A stretch of DNA of 49,418 nucleotides from positions 1-49,418 of the forward strand of contig PARE01000060.1 of NCBI GenBank assembly GCA_002709525.1, given 5' to 3'. The notes beneath the pieces were generated by a model. The model had not been told where the DNA came from, did not search any database, and worked only from the letters and a program-made list of their open reading frames with translations. Below are positions 8,490 to 16,825 of this stretch, piece after piece. Positions within the stretch are counted from its first letter, which is position 1. Each line of letters starts with the position of its first letter. A program made the translations under genes and the position numbers. Source of the stretch: Magnetovibrio sp. GTDB taxonomy: Bacteria; Pseudomonadota; Alphaproteobacteria; Rhodospirillales; Casp-alpha2.

Positions 8490-9596
8490 ATGGTTGAGCA
8501 AGCGCGCAGGCTAGGCAAGATCGAGCTTATTTCATTGTCAAAATACTTCGGCGAAAGCGCGGCCGTCGATGAGATTTCCCTATCCATACCCGCCGCTTCA
8601 TATTGTTGTCTACTGGGTCCGTCCGGGTGCGGAAAAACAACGACTCTGCGCTTGATAGCTGGGCACGAAACGGCTAGCAACGGCAGCGTCCTGATTAGCA
8701 ACCGCGAAGTGACCGACGCGCCGCCAGCAAGTCGAGGCACAGCGATGATGTTTCAAAACTATGCACTTTTTCCTCATCTTAACTGTCTTGAAAACGTCGC
8801 TTTCAGTTTGCGCATGCAGGGCATCAACAAAGAAGAGCGAAATTCTCGGGCCACGGAATTGTTGTCGCTGGTGCACATGGAGTCCTTCAGTGGACGCATG
8901 CCGTCGCAATTGTCAGGTGGCCAACAACAGCGGATTGCCCTAGCGCGCGCTTTGATCACAAAACCCGACGTGCTGCTTCTGGACGAGCCATTGTCTGCTC
9001 TTGATCCCTTTCTGAGAACCCGGATGCGCGCGGAGCTGCGCCAGTTGCAAAAAAAATTGGGCATAACTTTTGTTCACGTAACCCATTCTCAGGACGAGGC
9101 TATGGCCTTGGCCGACTTAGTCGTGGTCATGCAAAGTGGCCGCATCGAGCAAGCGGACCACCCACGCGAGGTTTTCAATGCTCCGGCCAACAGTTTCGTC
9201 GCCAAATTCATTGGCGGGCATAATGTCTTGTCCGGCGTAGTGCGTAAATCTAGTGGCTCTAGTGTACTTGTCGAAGGACCGGACGATTTCCGCTTCGATT
9301 TGAGCTCACAGCAACCAGACGTGGGCACAAAATTGAGCTACGCAATCCGAACCGATGCGATAAAGCTCTCACCCCCGAACACTAAGCAGGCCGAATTTGG
9401 GTTTGTCCGCGCTGTAATCAAAGAGACCGAATACGCAGGGTCAGACGTTCGCGTAACCCTGCAGACCACAGACGGTCAAGAATTTGTCGCCATTTGCAAG
9501 GAAGCTGATTTCTACACAAACGTTTGGGGCGTAGGAGACAGCGTCAACGCTTCGTGGAAACGAGAGAATATCCATGCCTTGGGGCCGGAAGACTAA
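8490..9596 (+). CDS. ABC transporter ATP-binding protein, PotA-like
   Basis: A 368-residue ATPase, first gene of a five-gene run. GAGGA lies ten bases upstream of the ATG. Walker A GPSGCGKTT, Q-loop in MMFQNYALFPHLN, signature LSGGQQQRIALARAL, Walker B VLLLDEPLSALD and the switch His in VTHSQDEAMAL are all intact. The last 130 or so residues form the TOBE-type regulatory domain of the spermidine/putrescine/2-aminoethylphosphonate/iron branch. It powers the importer made with the next three genes at the inner membrane. The substrate is probably a polyamine or other small cationic or amide-rich compound, but sequence does not fix it. Confidence 0.92.
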   Translation: MVEQARRLGKIELISLSKYFGESAAVDEISLSIPAASYCCLLGPSGCGKTTTLRLIAGHETASNGSVLISNREVTDAPPASRGTAMMFQNYALFPHLNCLENVAFSLRMQGINKEERNSRATELLSLVHMESFSGRMPSQLSGGQQQRIALARALITKPDVLLLDEPLSALDPFLRTRMRAELRQLQKKLGITFVHVTHSQDEAMALADLVVVMQSGRIEQADHPREVFNAPANSFVAKFIGGHNVLSGVVRKSSGSSVLVEGPDDFRFDLSSQQPDVGTKLSYAIRTDAIKLSPPNTKQAEFGFVRAVIKETEYAGSDVRVTLQTTDGQEFVAICKEADFYTNVWGVGDSVNASWKRENIHALGPED

Positions 9597-9637
9597 CTCC
9601 TGACAACTAATTCAACCAAGAGAGGAAAGGAAAACAG

Positions 9638-10942
9638 ATGACTAAAGAAACTAAGAAGACGGGAATGAAGGGCCACCTTGGGCGCAGAACATTCTTGAAA
9701 GGCGTGGCCGCCACTGGTGGCTTGGCCGCCGGTTCTGGAATGATGACAGGGTTCCCCACGATTTGGGCCCAGAACATCAAGAATGTTACCCTTCGTCAGT
9801 TCGGCACTGGCGTGTCGAACATCAACGAAATTGCCAAGAAGGTGAAGGAAGACTTAGGCTTCACTCTCGAAATGACTGCCCTTGATACAGACACCACAGC
9901 ACAGCGCGTCGTTACCCAGCCAAAATCTTTTGATATCGCCGACATCGAATACTTCACCGTAAAGAAAGTTTGGGGAGCTGGTAACCTGCAGCCCTTCGAC
10001 GTTAGCAAGTTGAAGAATTACGATAAGATTGTCGGGATTTTTAAAAACGGCAAGCTGACCCCGACCTCTAAAATCGCTCAGGGCACCGCACCACACACTG
10101 TAGGTTTTGCTGACTCTCAAGACGCCAAGACCTTCGCCTCTTCGGAGACCAACTGGTACACTCTCGTGCCGACGATCTACAACGCTGACACCTTGGGAAT
10201 CCGGCCTGACCTAATCAAACGGCCGATCAATTCATGGGCCGAACTGCTAAACCCTGAATTCAAGGGCAAGGCTTCGATTCTCAATATTCCCTCGATTGGT
10301 ATCATGGATGCAGCCATGGTATGTGAGGCGATGGGCGAGATCACCTATGGCGACAAAGGCAATATGACCAAGGCGGAAATTGACAAAACCATGGCAATCT
10401 TCACGGATGCGAAGAAATCGGGCCAATTCCGAGCCTTCTGGAAGACCTTCGACGAGTCGGTCAACCTTATGGCTTCCGGCGAAGTAGTGATTCAGTCCAT
10501 GTGGTCGCCGGTCATTACCAAAGTTCGGTCGATGAATATCCCATGTATCTACCAGCCGCTGAAGGAGGGCTATCGCTCTTGGGGCGGCGGACTAGGCATG
10601 TCGCGCAACCTGTCTGGAATCACCTTGGATGCCGCTTACGAATACATTAATTGGTACCTCTCCGGTTGGGTCGGCGGTCTACTTATGCGCCAAGGCTATT
10701 ATTCCGCAGCGCCGGAAACTTCAAAGTTACACATGAGCAGCGACGAATGGGGCTTTTGGTTTGAGGGCAAACCAGCGAAGTCCGACATCATCGACCCCTT
10801 CGGCAACAAACTCGAAAAGGCCGGCGCCACGCGCGATGGAGGCTCCTTCTATGACCGTATGGGCCGGGTCGAATGCTGGAACTCCGTGATGTCCGAAAAC
10901 CGATACATGGTCCGGAAATGGAATGAATTCATCGCAGCCTAA
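9638..10942 (+). CDS. extracellular solute-binding protein, spermidine/putrescine type
   Basis: A 434-residue periplasmic protein with a Tat-type leader: GRRTFLKGVAATGG (Arg16-Arg17) followed by a hydrophobic stretch, with cleavage expected near IWAQ. The body matches the PotD/PotF-like cluster D fold in tone (for example YNADTLGIRPD, SWAELLNPEFKGKASILN, and GLGMSRNLSGITLDAAYEYI near the end). A strong RBS (GAGGAAAGGA) lies before ATG 9638. It captures the substrate for the permeases that follow. A Tat leader on a binding protein suggests export after folding, which is common in this subfamily of Alphaproteobacteria. Ligand-contact residues cannot be assigned by eye. Confidence 0.9.
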   Translation: MTKETKKTGMKGHLGRRTFLKGVAATGGLAAGSGMMTGFPTIWAQNIKNVTLRQFGTGVSNINEIAKKVKEDLGFTLEMTALDTDTTAQRVVTQPKSFDIADIEYFTVKKVWGAGNLQPFDVSKLKNYDKIVGIFKNGKLTPTSKIAQGTAPHTVGFADSQDAKTFASSETNWYTLVPTIYNADTLGIRPDLIKRPINSWAELLNPEFKGKASILNIPSIGIMDAAMVCEAMGEITYGDKGNMTKAEIDKTMAIFTDAKKSGQFRAFWKTFDESVNLMASGEVVIQSMWSPVITKVRSMNIPCIYQPLKEGYRSWGGGLGMSRNLSGITLDAAYEYINWYLSGWVGGLLMRQGYYSAAPETSKLHMSSDEWGFWFEGKPAKSDIIDPFGNKLEKAGATRDGGSFYDRMGRVECWNSVMSENRYMVRKWNEFIAA

Positions 10943-10973
10943 GTATTGACGACGAAAACCATACTAAGAGATT

Positions 10974-11873
10974 ATGGCCCCGGAAGAAATTCCGGGGCCG
11001 TTTCTCTTGGGGCTCAATTTTTCTGGAGACGTATTTTTGAAGACGCAACTGCAAATTCTGCCTTTGATCGCAATACTCGCGCTTTTCCTAATTGGCCCAA
11101 TATTAATTATTTTCGTCGTTAGTTTCTGGGACTATACGGAATTTAGTCTAGTACCGGACTTTGTGCTGACCAATTATATCGAGCTATTCGAATCATCGGT
11201 CACCTATTCCATTTATCTGAACACCCTAAAATTTGCGGCTCTGAGTTGGATTTTTACCCTCGTGATTGGTTTTGGCGTGGCTTATTTCCTGGCCTTTCAT
11301 GTTCGCCAATTGCGCTGGCAAGTGATCTTGTTCTTGGTGTGCACCATCCCTTTCTGGACATCGAACATTATTCGCATGATTGCCTGGATACCAGTGCTTG
11401 GGCGCCATGGATTGATCAACAAGGGACTAGTCAATATAGGCATAGTCGATCAACCAGTGGAATGGCTGTTATACTCCGATTTTGCCGTAATCTTAGCTTT
11501 CGTTCATCTTTACACCTTGTTCATGGTGGTGCCGATCTTCAATTCCATGATGCGAATCGACAAGTCAGTGTTGGAGGCCGCACGTGACGCCGGGGCAAGC
11601 GCGTTTCAAGTCTTGACCCACGTCATTATCCCCCTTTGCCGTCCCGGTATCGCCATTGGTACGATCTTCGTCGTCAGTTTAGTGATGGGTGATTTTGTCA
11701 CTGTCCAAGCTATGTCTGGAGGACAAAGTGCTTCCGTCGGGGTCGCCATGAACCATAAACGTGCCCTCCTGCAATATCCGGCCGCCGCAGCCGACGCCAT
11801 GATCTTGCTCATCGTCGTTCTAGCCATGGTCGCAATGCTAATGCGAACCGTGAACATTCGAAAGGAATTGTAA
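10974..11873 (+). CDS. ABC transporter permease, PotB-like
   Basis: A 299-residue membrane protein with about six hydrophobic helices and the cytoplasmic EAA loop EAARDAGASAFQVLTHVIIP, which couples to the ATPase. The start is uncertain. ATG 10974 has only a weak AAGAG upstream. An in-frame TTG at 11037 has GGAGA about nine bases upstream and would begin directly with KTQLQILPLIAI before the first helix. It sits 31 bases after the binding-protein gene and 3 bases before the second permease, so all are one operon. Confidence 0.9.
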   Translation: MAPEEIPGPFLLGLNFSGDVFLKTQLQILPLIAILALFLIGPILIIFVVSFWDYTEFSLVPDFVLTNYIELFESSVTYSIYLNTLKFAALSWIFTLVIGFGVAYFLAFHVRQLRWQVILFLVCTIPFWTSNIIRMIAWIPVLGRHGLINKGLVNIGIVDQPVEWLLYSDFAVILAFVHLYTLFMVVPIFNSMMRIDKSVLEAARDAGASAFQVLTHVIIPLCRPGIAIGTIFVVSLVMGDFVTVQAMSGGQSASVGVAMNHKRALLQYPAAAADAMILLIVVLAMVAMLMRTVNIRKEL

Positions 11874-11876
11874 ATT

Positions 11877-12713
11877 TTGGCCCGCACCCGCTCATATTAC
11901 CTCATGGCCGTTTTTTTCTCGCTGTTCGTGCTCTTCCTTTATGGACCGATGGTCGCTATCATGGTGTTGTCCTTCCAGGGTCCAGACGGCGGCTTGACCT
12001 TCCCCATGAACGGCTTTTCTTTCCACTGGTTCGGCGATCTCTTCAAAGAACAGCGGGTCGGAGATTTCAAGGGATCGTTCCTTCGCTCCATAGTTTTGGC
12101 ATTAATAGTCATGATTTTGACGGTGACAATTTCCCTGGCGGCTGGTCTAGCCTACCGGAAGAGTTTTAGGTTCTCTGGCACAGTCTTTTATGTCACCGTG
12201 GCTAGCCTGATCGTTCCTTCAATTTTAATCACGTTAGGCATCGGTCTAATGTTTGATAGATTAGGGCTGGAGGCGCAATTGTATACTTCTGGAATGGGTG
12301 CGCACTTAACTTGGACGCTTCCGTTTGGACTGTTGATCATGTTCGCCATCTTCAATCGCTTCGATAAGTCATACGAGGAGGCAGCCCGCGACCTAGGAGC
12401 TACGCCTTGGCAGGTGCTTCGGCACGTGATCATTCCAATCATCGGTCCAAGTCTTGTGGGTGTCGGCTTGTTTGGCTTTACGTTAAGCTTCGATGAATTT
12501 GCGCGATCGCTGCTTTCCATCGGCTCAAAGAATACCCTGCCATTAGAAATTTTCGGTATGACAACGACAGTAACGACGCCGACCTTGTACGCGTTGGGCA
12601 CCTTGACCACCGCGGTTTCTTTCCTGATCATTGGCATCAGTTTCTCCGCTATCGCCATGATAGAGAGGCGTCGCCGCCAGCATGGGACCGACGCTGGCCA
12701 AGGCATGGTTTAG
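11877..12713 (+). CDS. ABC transporter permease, PotC-like
   Basis: A 278-residue second permease of the polyamine-type importer, with about six hydrophobic helices and the EAA loop EEAARDLGATPWQVLRHVII. The start codon is TTG, with AAAGGA inside the end of the upstream permease gene nine or so bases before it, so translation is probably coupled. The C-terminal tail is basic (ERRRRQHG). The stop is followed four bases later by the GTG start of the racemase, which ties that enzyme to the transporter. Confidence 0.9.
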   Translation: MARTRSYYLMAVFFSLFVLFLYGPMVAIMVLSFQGPDGGLTFPMNGFSFHWFGDLFKEQRVGDFKGSFLRSIVLALIVMILTVTISLAAGLAYRKSFRFSGTVFYVTVASLIVPSILITLGIGLMFDRLGLEAQLYTSGMGAHLTWTLPFGLLIMFAIFNRFDKSYEEAARDLGATPWQVLRHVIIPIIGPSLVGVGLFGFTLSFDEFARSLLSIGSKNTLPLEIFGMTTTVTTPTLYALGTLTTAVSFLIIGISFSAIAMIERRRRQHGTDAGQGMV

Positions 12714-12717
12714 GCCC

Positions 12718-13458
12718 GTGAATATCATTTTGATCAACCCCAATACAACTGAGGCCATGACCGCACGCATGCACGCCGCTGTGGCTCCCATGATAGGCGA
12801 GGGAGTTAAGCTAACTGCAATCACCGCAGACTATGGCGCACCCAGTATCGAGGGATATTATGACGAAGTTTTCGCTGTCCCACCGATGATTGAAGCCTTA
12901 AAGCCCATTGCCAACCAAATAGATGGTGTGGTCGTGGGCTGTTTTGACGACACGGGTGTAGATGCCCTGCGCTGCCTTCTCGATGTTCCGGTGGTCGGGA
13001 TCTGTCAGGCAGCAATGCAGGCCGCGACCGTCATCGCAAATAAATTTTCTATTATTACAACCCTTCCTGTCTCCGTACCAGCGCTGGAGCACTTGGTCCT
13101 GCGCTATGGTTTTGAGCGTCTCTGCGGACGGGTTCGGGCCGCCGATATTCCTGTTCTAGACCTTGAAGAGAACTTGGAGCAGGCGACTCAGTCGATTGTC
13201 GCAGAATTAGAGCGGGCACTTGTGGAAGACGGGGCCGAAGCGATCATTCTGGGGTGCGCTGGCATGGTTGAACTCAGCCGGAGCCTAACAGAGCGTTACG
13301 GAGTTCCGGTGATCGAGGGCGTTGGCGCGGCTGTGAAGCTTGTGGAGGGTCTTGCCACACTTGGCCTTTCCACCTCGACGCAGGGAGGGTATGCCCCGCC
13401 GCGTAAAAAGATGTACTCGGGCATACTAGCCCCGTATTCACCAAGCGTTAAGTCCTAA
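12718..13458 (+). CDS. Asp/Glu/hydantoin racemase family protein
   Basis: A 246-residue protein from GTG 12718, chosen because MNIILINPNTTEAMT is the exact family N-terminus; an ATG at 12682 would add 12 residues overlapping the permease gene. Two catalytic Cys segments are visible: VVVGCFDDTGVDALR and AIILGCAGMVELS. The GCFDDxG form is typical of hydantoin and allantoin racemases rather than glutamate racemase (MurI). It probably interconverts enantiomers of a cyclic ureide or 5-substituted hydantoin, possibly the substrate imported by the ABC system encoded just upstream. The pairing is inferred from gene order only. No hydantoinase or carbamoylase is in the window. Confidence 0.88.
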   Translation: MNIILINPNTTEAMTARMHAAVAPMIGEGVKLTAITADYGAPSIEGYYDEVFAVPPMIEALKPIANQIDGVVVGCFDDTGVDALRCLLDVPVVGICQAAMQAATVIANKFSIITTLPVSVPALEHLVLRYGFERLCGRVRAADIPVLDLEENLEQATQSIVAELERALVEDGAEAIILGCAGMVELSRSLTERYGVPVIEGVGAAVKLVEGLATLGLSTSTQGGYAPPRKKMYSGILAPYSPSVKS

Positions 13459-13590
13459 TATCACCCGGTAAGCATCTAGGACGTACTATAGAACCTCTTA
13501 ATGGCCCAAGATTTTTCGCCGCGATAAAAACAGCTTTTGGGAAGTCAGCAACTTATTTGTGCAGCGAAAAATTGGTTCCGTTCCTGCTTA

Positions 13591-14259
13591 TTAGAAGTCG
13601 AGATCAGCATAGTGCTGCGCAGGCGCCGCCCCTGGGATATGATCATCCAACAGGGGCCGGAAGCTAGGTCGGGATTTGACGCGGGCGTACCAGTCCTTAG
13701 CAGAGGGATGCTGCTCCCACGGCACATCTCCCAAATAGTCAACGCAGGACAAGTGCGCAGCGGCAGCCAGGTCGGCCATGCTCAAGTAGTCGCCGGCGAG
13801 CCAGCGGCGACGATCGGCTAAGTAACCGATATAGTCCAAGTGATGATGGATATTGGCGTGACCTGCGCGGATGGCTTTTGACACAGGCTCCCCCAGGCCC
13901 AGAAAGCGCTTAGTGATTTTTTCGTCTACCAGGTTTTTGGTGACCTCGACGTGGAACTTGTGATCAAACCAATAAACGAGGCGGCGAGCCTCGGCGCGAG
14001 CCACAGCCTGATGTCCAATGAGAGCGGGTTCGGGATGAACCTCATCCAGGAACTCACAGATGGCAGCGGAGTCAGATAAGGCTGTACCGTCGGCTTCGAT
14101 GAGGACGGGGACTTCGCCCACAGGGTTAAGTTTGAGGAAGTCTTCGTTGCGCTCCCACACGGCTTCCGTTCTCATCTGAAAATCTAGACGTTTCTCGTTC
14201 AGGACAAGGCGCACCTTGCGACAAAACGGTGAGAGCCAGAGGTGATGAAGAGTTCGCAT
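13591..14259 (-). CDS. glutathione S-transferase family protein
   Basis: A 222-residue protein from ATG 14259; the frame stays open 61 codons further upstream but that part lacks family character. The N-terminal thioredoxin fold has LHHLWLSPFCRKVRLVLNEK and, around residues 50-70, NPVGEVPVLIEADGTALSDS, the GSH-binding cis-Pro and Ser segments. The all-helical C-terminal domain ends with WLAGDYLSMADLAAAAHLSC, the N-capping box of GSTs. It is cytosolic and likely conjugates or reduces electrophiles with glutathione; subclass and substrate are not resolvable. It is divergent from msrP, with about 200 bases between the starts. Confidence 0.9.
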   Translation of the reverse strand: MRTLHHLWLSPFCRKVRLVLNEKRLDFQMRTEAVWERNEDFLKLNPVGEVPVLIEADGTALSDSAAICEFLDEVHPEPALIGHQAVARAEARRLVYWFDHKFHVEVTKNLVDEKITKRFLGLGEPVSKAIRAGHANIHHHLDYIGYLADRRRWLAGDYLSMADLAAAAHLSCVDYLGDVPWEQHPSAKDWYARVKSRPSFRPLLDDHIPGAAPAQHYADLDF

Positions 14260-14460
14260 GGTTTTCTTATAGCGCGCGTTTAAGGCGTCGACAATGAGAC
14301 CCAAACTTTGGGCATTGGGCGAATACATGCCGCCAAAACCCCCTATTTCGCCCGTACATCGAAAGCCAATAAATTTTGATAGAGCAATCTTGCCCGAGGC
14401 AGGGGGAAAACGTATCTCTATGTCAGCGTCACTGGTCATCAAATTAAAGGAGTATGGGTC

Positions 14461-15453
14461 ATGCTAATCCGCCACAAACGCGCCTCCGATGTTCTCTCAT
14501 CCGAAATCACCTCGCACTCGACGTTCCTCAACCGTCGGGAACTTCTGCGCTCCGCGGTCGCCACTGGGGTCATCGCTGGCATGAGCCCATTCATGCTATC
14601 GAGTTCGGCAAGCGCCGCAAACCAGAAGCTACCGAATGTAAAAAAGACAGAATGGACGGAGCAGGCGCTGGGGGAGAACGAAGCGCTGACGCCTTACAAG
14701 CACGTGACATCCTACAATAACTTCTATGAGTTTGGCACCGGCAAGGGCGATCCGGCGAAGAACGCCCACATGCTGAAGCCCAAACCCTGGACCGTAGTCG
14801 TCGACGGACAAGTGGAAAACCCAGGCCGGTATGATTTTGACGACCTTATTTTGGGCAATGAACTGGAAGAGCGAGTTTACCGGTTTCGCTGCGTCGAGGC
14901 CTGGTCCATGGTGATACCGTGGGTTGGCATTCCGCTCGCCAAGATAATCAAGCGCCTAAGCCCCCGCTCAAACGCCAGATACGTAGCCTTTGAAACCCTG
15001 GTCGATGTTGAGCAGATGCCGGGCCAGCGCTTAATGACGCTGAAATGGCCCTACCGCGAGGGGCTCCGCATAGATGAGGCTATGCACCCACTGACCCTTA
15101 TGGCCATTGGTCTTTATGGCGAGTCGATGCCGAACCAGAACGGCGCACCAATTCGTCTGGTCGTACCGTGGAAATACGGCTTCAAGTCCATCAAGTCCAT
15201 CGTCCGCATTTCCTTCACGGAGGAGATGCCACCAACATCGTGGAACATGTCAGCACCGCAGGAGTACGGCTTTTATTCCAACGTAAATCCGCTGGTCCAT
15301 CACCCCCGCTGGAGCCAAGCCAAGGAACGGCGTCTGGGTGGACCAACGAATATCTTTGGCTTCACACCAAAACGTCCGACGCTCATGTTTAACGGCTACG
15401 AGGAAGAAGTGGCGAGCATATACCAGGGCATGGATTTGACCCGAAACTACTGA
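14461..15453 (+). CDS. msrP: protein-methionine-sulfoxide reductase, molybdopterin subunit MsrP
   Basis: A 330-residue periplasmic enzyme that repairs oxidised methionines in envelope proteins, taking electrons from the quinone pool through MsrQ. A Tat leader is present (LNRRELLRSAVATGV, Arg25-Arg26), cleaved near SASA-AN. The molybdopterin-ligating Cys is Cys144 in YRFRCVEAWSMVIPW. Later segments PLTLMAIGLYGE, RLVVPWKYGFKSIKS and the closing NGYEEEVASIYQGMDLTRNY are diagnostic for the MsrP (YedY) family. AAGGAG lies eight bases before the ATG. msrQ follows after 120 bases on the same strand. Confidence 0.97.
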   Translation: MLIRHKRASDVLSSEITSHSTFLNRRELLRSAVATGVIAGMSPFMLSSSASAANQKLPNVKKTEWTEQALGENEALTPYKHVTSYNNFYEFGTGKGDPAKNAHMLKPKPWTVVVDGQVENPGRYDFDDLILGNELEERVYRFRCVEAWSMVIPWVGIPLAKIIKRLSPRSNARYVAFETLVDVEQMPGQRLMTLKWPYREGLRIDEAMHPLTLMAIGLYGESMPNQNGAPIRLVVPWKYGFKSIKSIVRISFTEEMPPTSWNMSAPQEYGFYSNVNPLVHHPRWSQAKERRLGGPTNIFGFTPKRPTLMFNGYEEEVASIYQGMDLTRNY

Positions 15454-15573
15454 TGATAGGCCCCGGTTCCAAAGCAGGCGCGAGGGATCAGGATAATCTG
15501 GTTAGTTAGACCGATGAGCCTACACATGTTTCATTAATATTCATATTGAGGATTGTGACAATTAAAGATCATC

Positions 15574-16191
15574 ATGAGCGCTAACGAGAAAATCTGCTGG
15601 ACGCTCAAGCCTATCATCTGGGTCCTATGCCTTCTGCCGCTGGCGTGGCTTGGCTGGTTGATCGTCAGGCAAGACCTAACCGCTAATCCGGCCGAGTTCA
15701 TGAATCGATACCTCGGCGAATGGGCAATTCGCATCTTGTGGATAGGGCTGGCAGTGACCCCGGTAAAGATATTGACTGGCTGGAAGCAAGCACTGCTGTT
15801 TCGTCGCTTAATCGGTTTGTTCGCGTTCTTCTACATAGTGTTGCACCTGACCAGCTATATCGCTGTGGATCAGCAATTCGACGGGATTGCCATCTGGAAC
15901 GACATCTTCAAGCGGTTTTACATCACGGTTGGCATGGCTTCCTTTTTAATCCTACTCGCTCTGGCGATTACTTCCTGTAATTCGATGGTCAGGCGCCTCG
16001 GCGGCAAGGCTTGGAGCAGGCTGCACAGGGGAGTATACTTGGCAGGTGCCTTGGCGGCTATTCACTTCATTATGATGCGCAAAGGCTTCCAAATAGAGCC
16101 GCTAATCTATGCGGGGATTCTGGCCGCCCTGCTGTGCATTCGGCTTAGGCCGTATATTGAAAAAAGGAAAAAGAAGAACGCGGCGGCCTAA
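15574..16191 (+). CDS. msrQ: heme-binding membrane subunit MsrQ
   Basis: A 205-residue integral membrane protein of the ferric-reductase-like transmembrane family, with about six hydrophobic helices. It passes electrons from the respiratory chain to MsrP. Visible markers are NPAEFMNRYLGEWAIRILW in the first third, LFAFFYIVLHLTSYIAVD (heme-ligand His region), WSRLHRGVYLAGALAAIHF (His pair) and a basic C-terminus. Start ATG 15574 has AAAGA closely upstream. It forms a pair with msrP. Confidence 0.95.
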   Translation: MSANEKICWTLKPIIWVLCLLPLAWLGWLIVRQDLTANPAEFMNRYLGEWAIRILWIGLAVTPVKILTGWKQALLFRRLIGLFAFFYIVLHLTSYIAVDQQFDGIAIWNDIFKRFYITVGMASFLILLALAITSCNSMVRRLGGKAWSRLHRGVYLAGALAAIHFIMMRKGFQIEPLIYAGILAALLCIRLRPYIEKRKKKNAAA

Positions 16192-16197
16192 CCTTGT

Positions 16198-16232
16198 TCG
16201 TGTTGTGCTTAATCCTCGCCAAAACAACACGA
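16198..16232 (+). terminator. candidate terminator hairpin after msrQ
   Basis: A perfect nine-base inverted repeat, TCGTGTTGT (16198-16206) and ACAACACGA (16224-16232), begins six bases after the msrQ stop with a 17-base loop. A T-rich stretch follows about eight bases later rather than directly, so it may be a weak intrinsic terminator or a stabilising 3' hairpin. Confidence 0.4.
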
Positions 16233-16369
16233 GATTGAATTTGTTTTTAGGGGAAATATAGCAAATGAGGCGTTTAGGTTACCTTCTTGGGATGCATTTG
16301 GCGATTGATCCCCTGAGCCGCTAGGCTATCATTAATCTGATAAGCGGCCGCCAAAACCGAGGTCCTACT

Positions 16370-16576
16370 ATGTCAGCCCACGAGGTCATCGAAGTCGATA
16401 TAAAGCGCGTTGCCTGTGATGGCGGTGGCGGCGCCCTTGGGCATCCAAAGATATACTTGGAAATGGGTGCAGCTAGCGAAGTAGTCTGCCCCTACTGCTC
16501 GCGCCGGTTCGTATTTAAGGAAAGTACCGCGGTCATTGCCGGGGACTTAAGTTCCCGTTCTGCATCTGCTAAGTGA
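16370..16576 (+). CDS. small CHCC zinc-finger protein (NDUFS6-like)
   Basis: A 68-residue protein with a likely zinc site Cys16, His25, Cys40, Cys43 (VACDGGGGALGHPKIYLEM and VCPYCSRRFVF). This CHCC pattern is shared with the mitochondrial complex I accessory subunit NDUFS6 and with small alphaproteobacterial relatives, which may assist complex I. The role here is inferred by family only. It stands alone between msrQ and polA with intergenic gaps of roughly 180 and 250 bases. Confidence 0.88.
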   Translation: MSAHEVIEVDIKRVACDGGGGALGHPKIYLEMGAASEVVCPYCSRRFVFKESTAVIAGDLSSRSASAK

Positions 16577-16825
16577 AACGGACCTTCATGCAGATAGTTA
16601 CCTGATGGCTCTATGATTTAATCCTTGTGGCGGTTAAACAAATTCTAAAATTTAAACGTGCCAGAAAATACACACTGGGCGCGTTGAAACTAGATAACCT
16701 CCTAAATATCGGTTTTATTCTAGCTCGCTCGCTGCGTCGAAATGAGGTATTCTGAGCTCAACGGCCCATGCGGGTCGACCCTACTCCAATAGTTAGACGT
16801 CGTCCTCGCACCCACGGGAGCCATC

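Noticed and set aside
12188-12706. 172-codon minus-strand frame opposite the second permease
   Set aside because: It lies wholly antisense to a clear PotC-like gene, has no family motif and is a compositional shadow.
13452-13482. GTCCTA...TAGGAC inverted repeat after the racemase
   Set aside because: Six-base arms with a 19-base loop and no T-run; too weak to call a terminator.
14260-14442. 61-codon N-terminal extension of the GST-like protein
   Set aside because: The GST fold begins at ATG 14259; the extension has no similarity to a leader.
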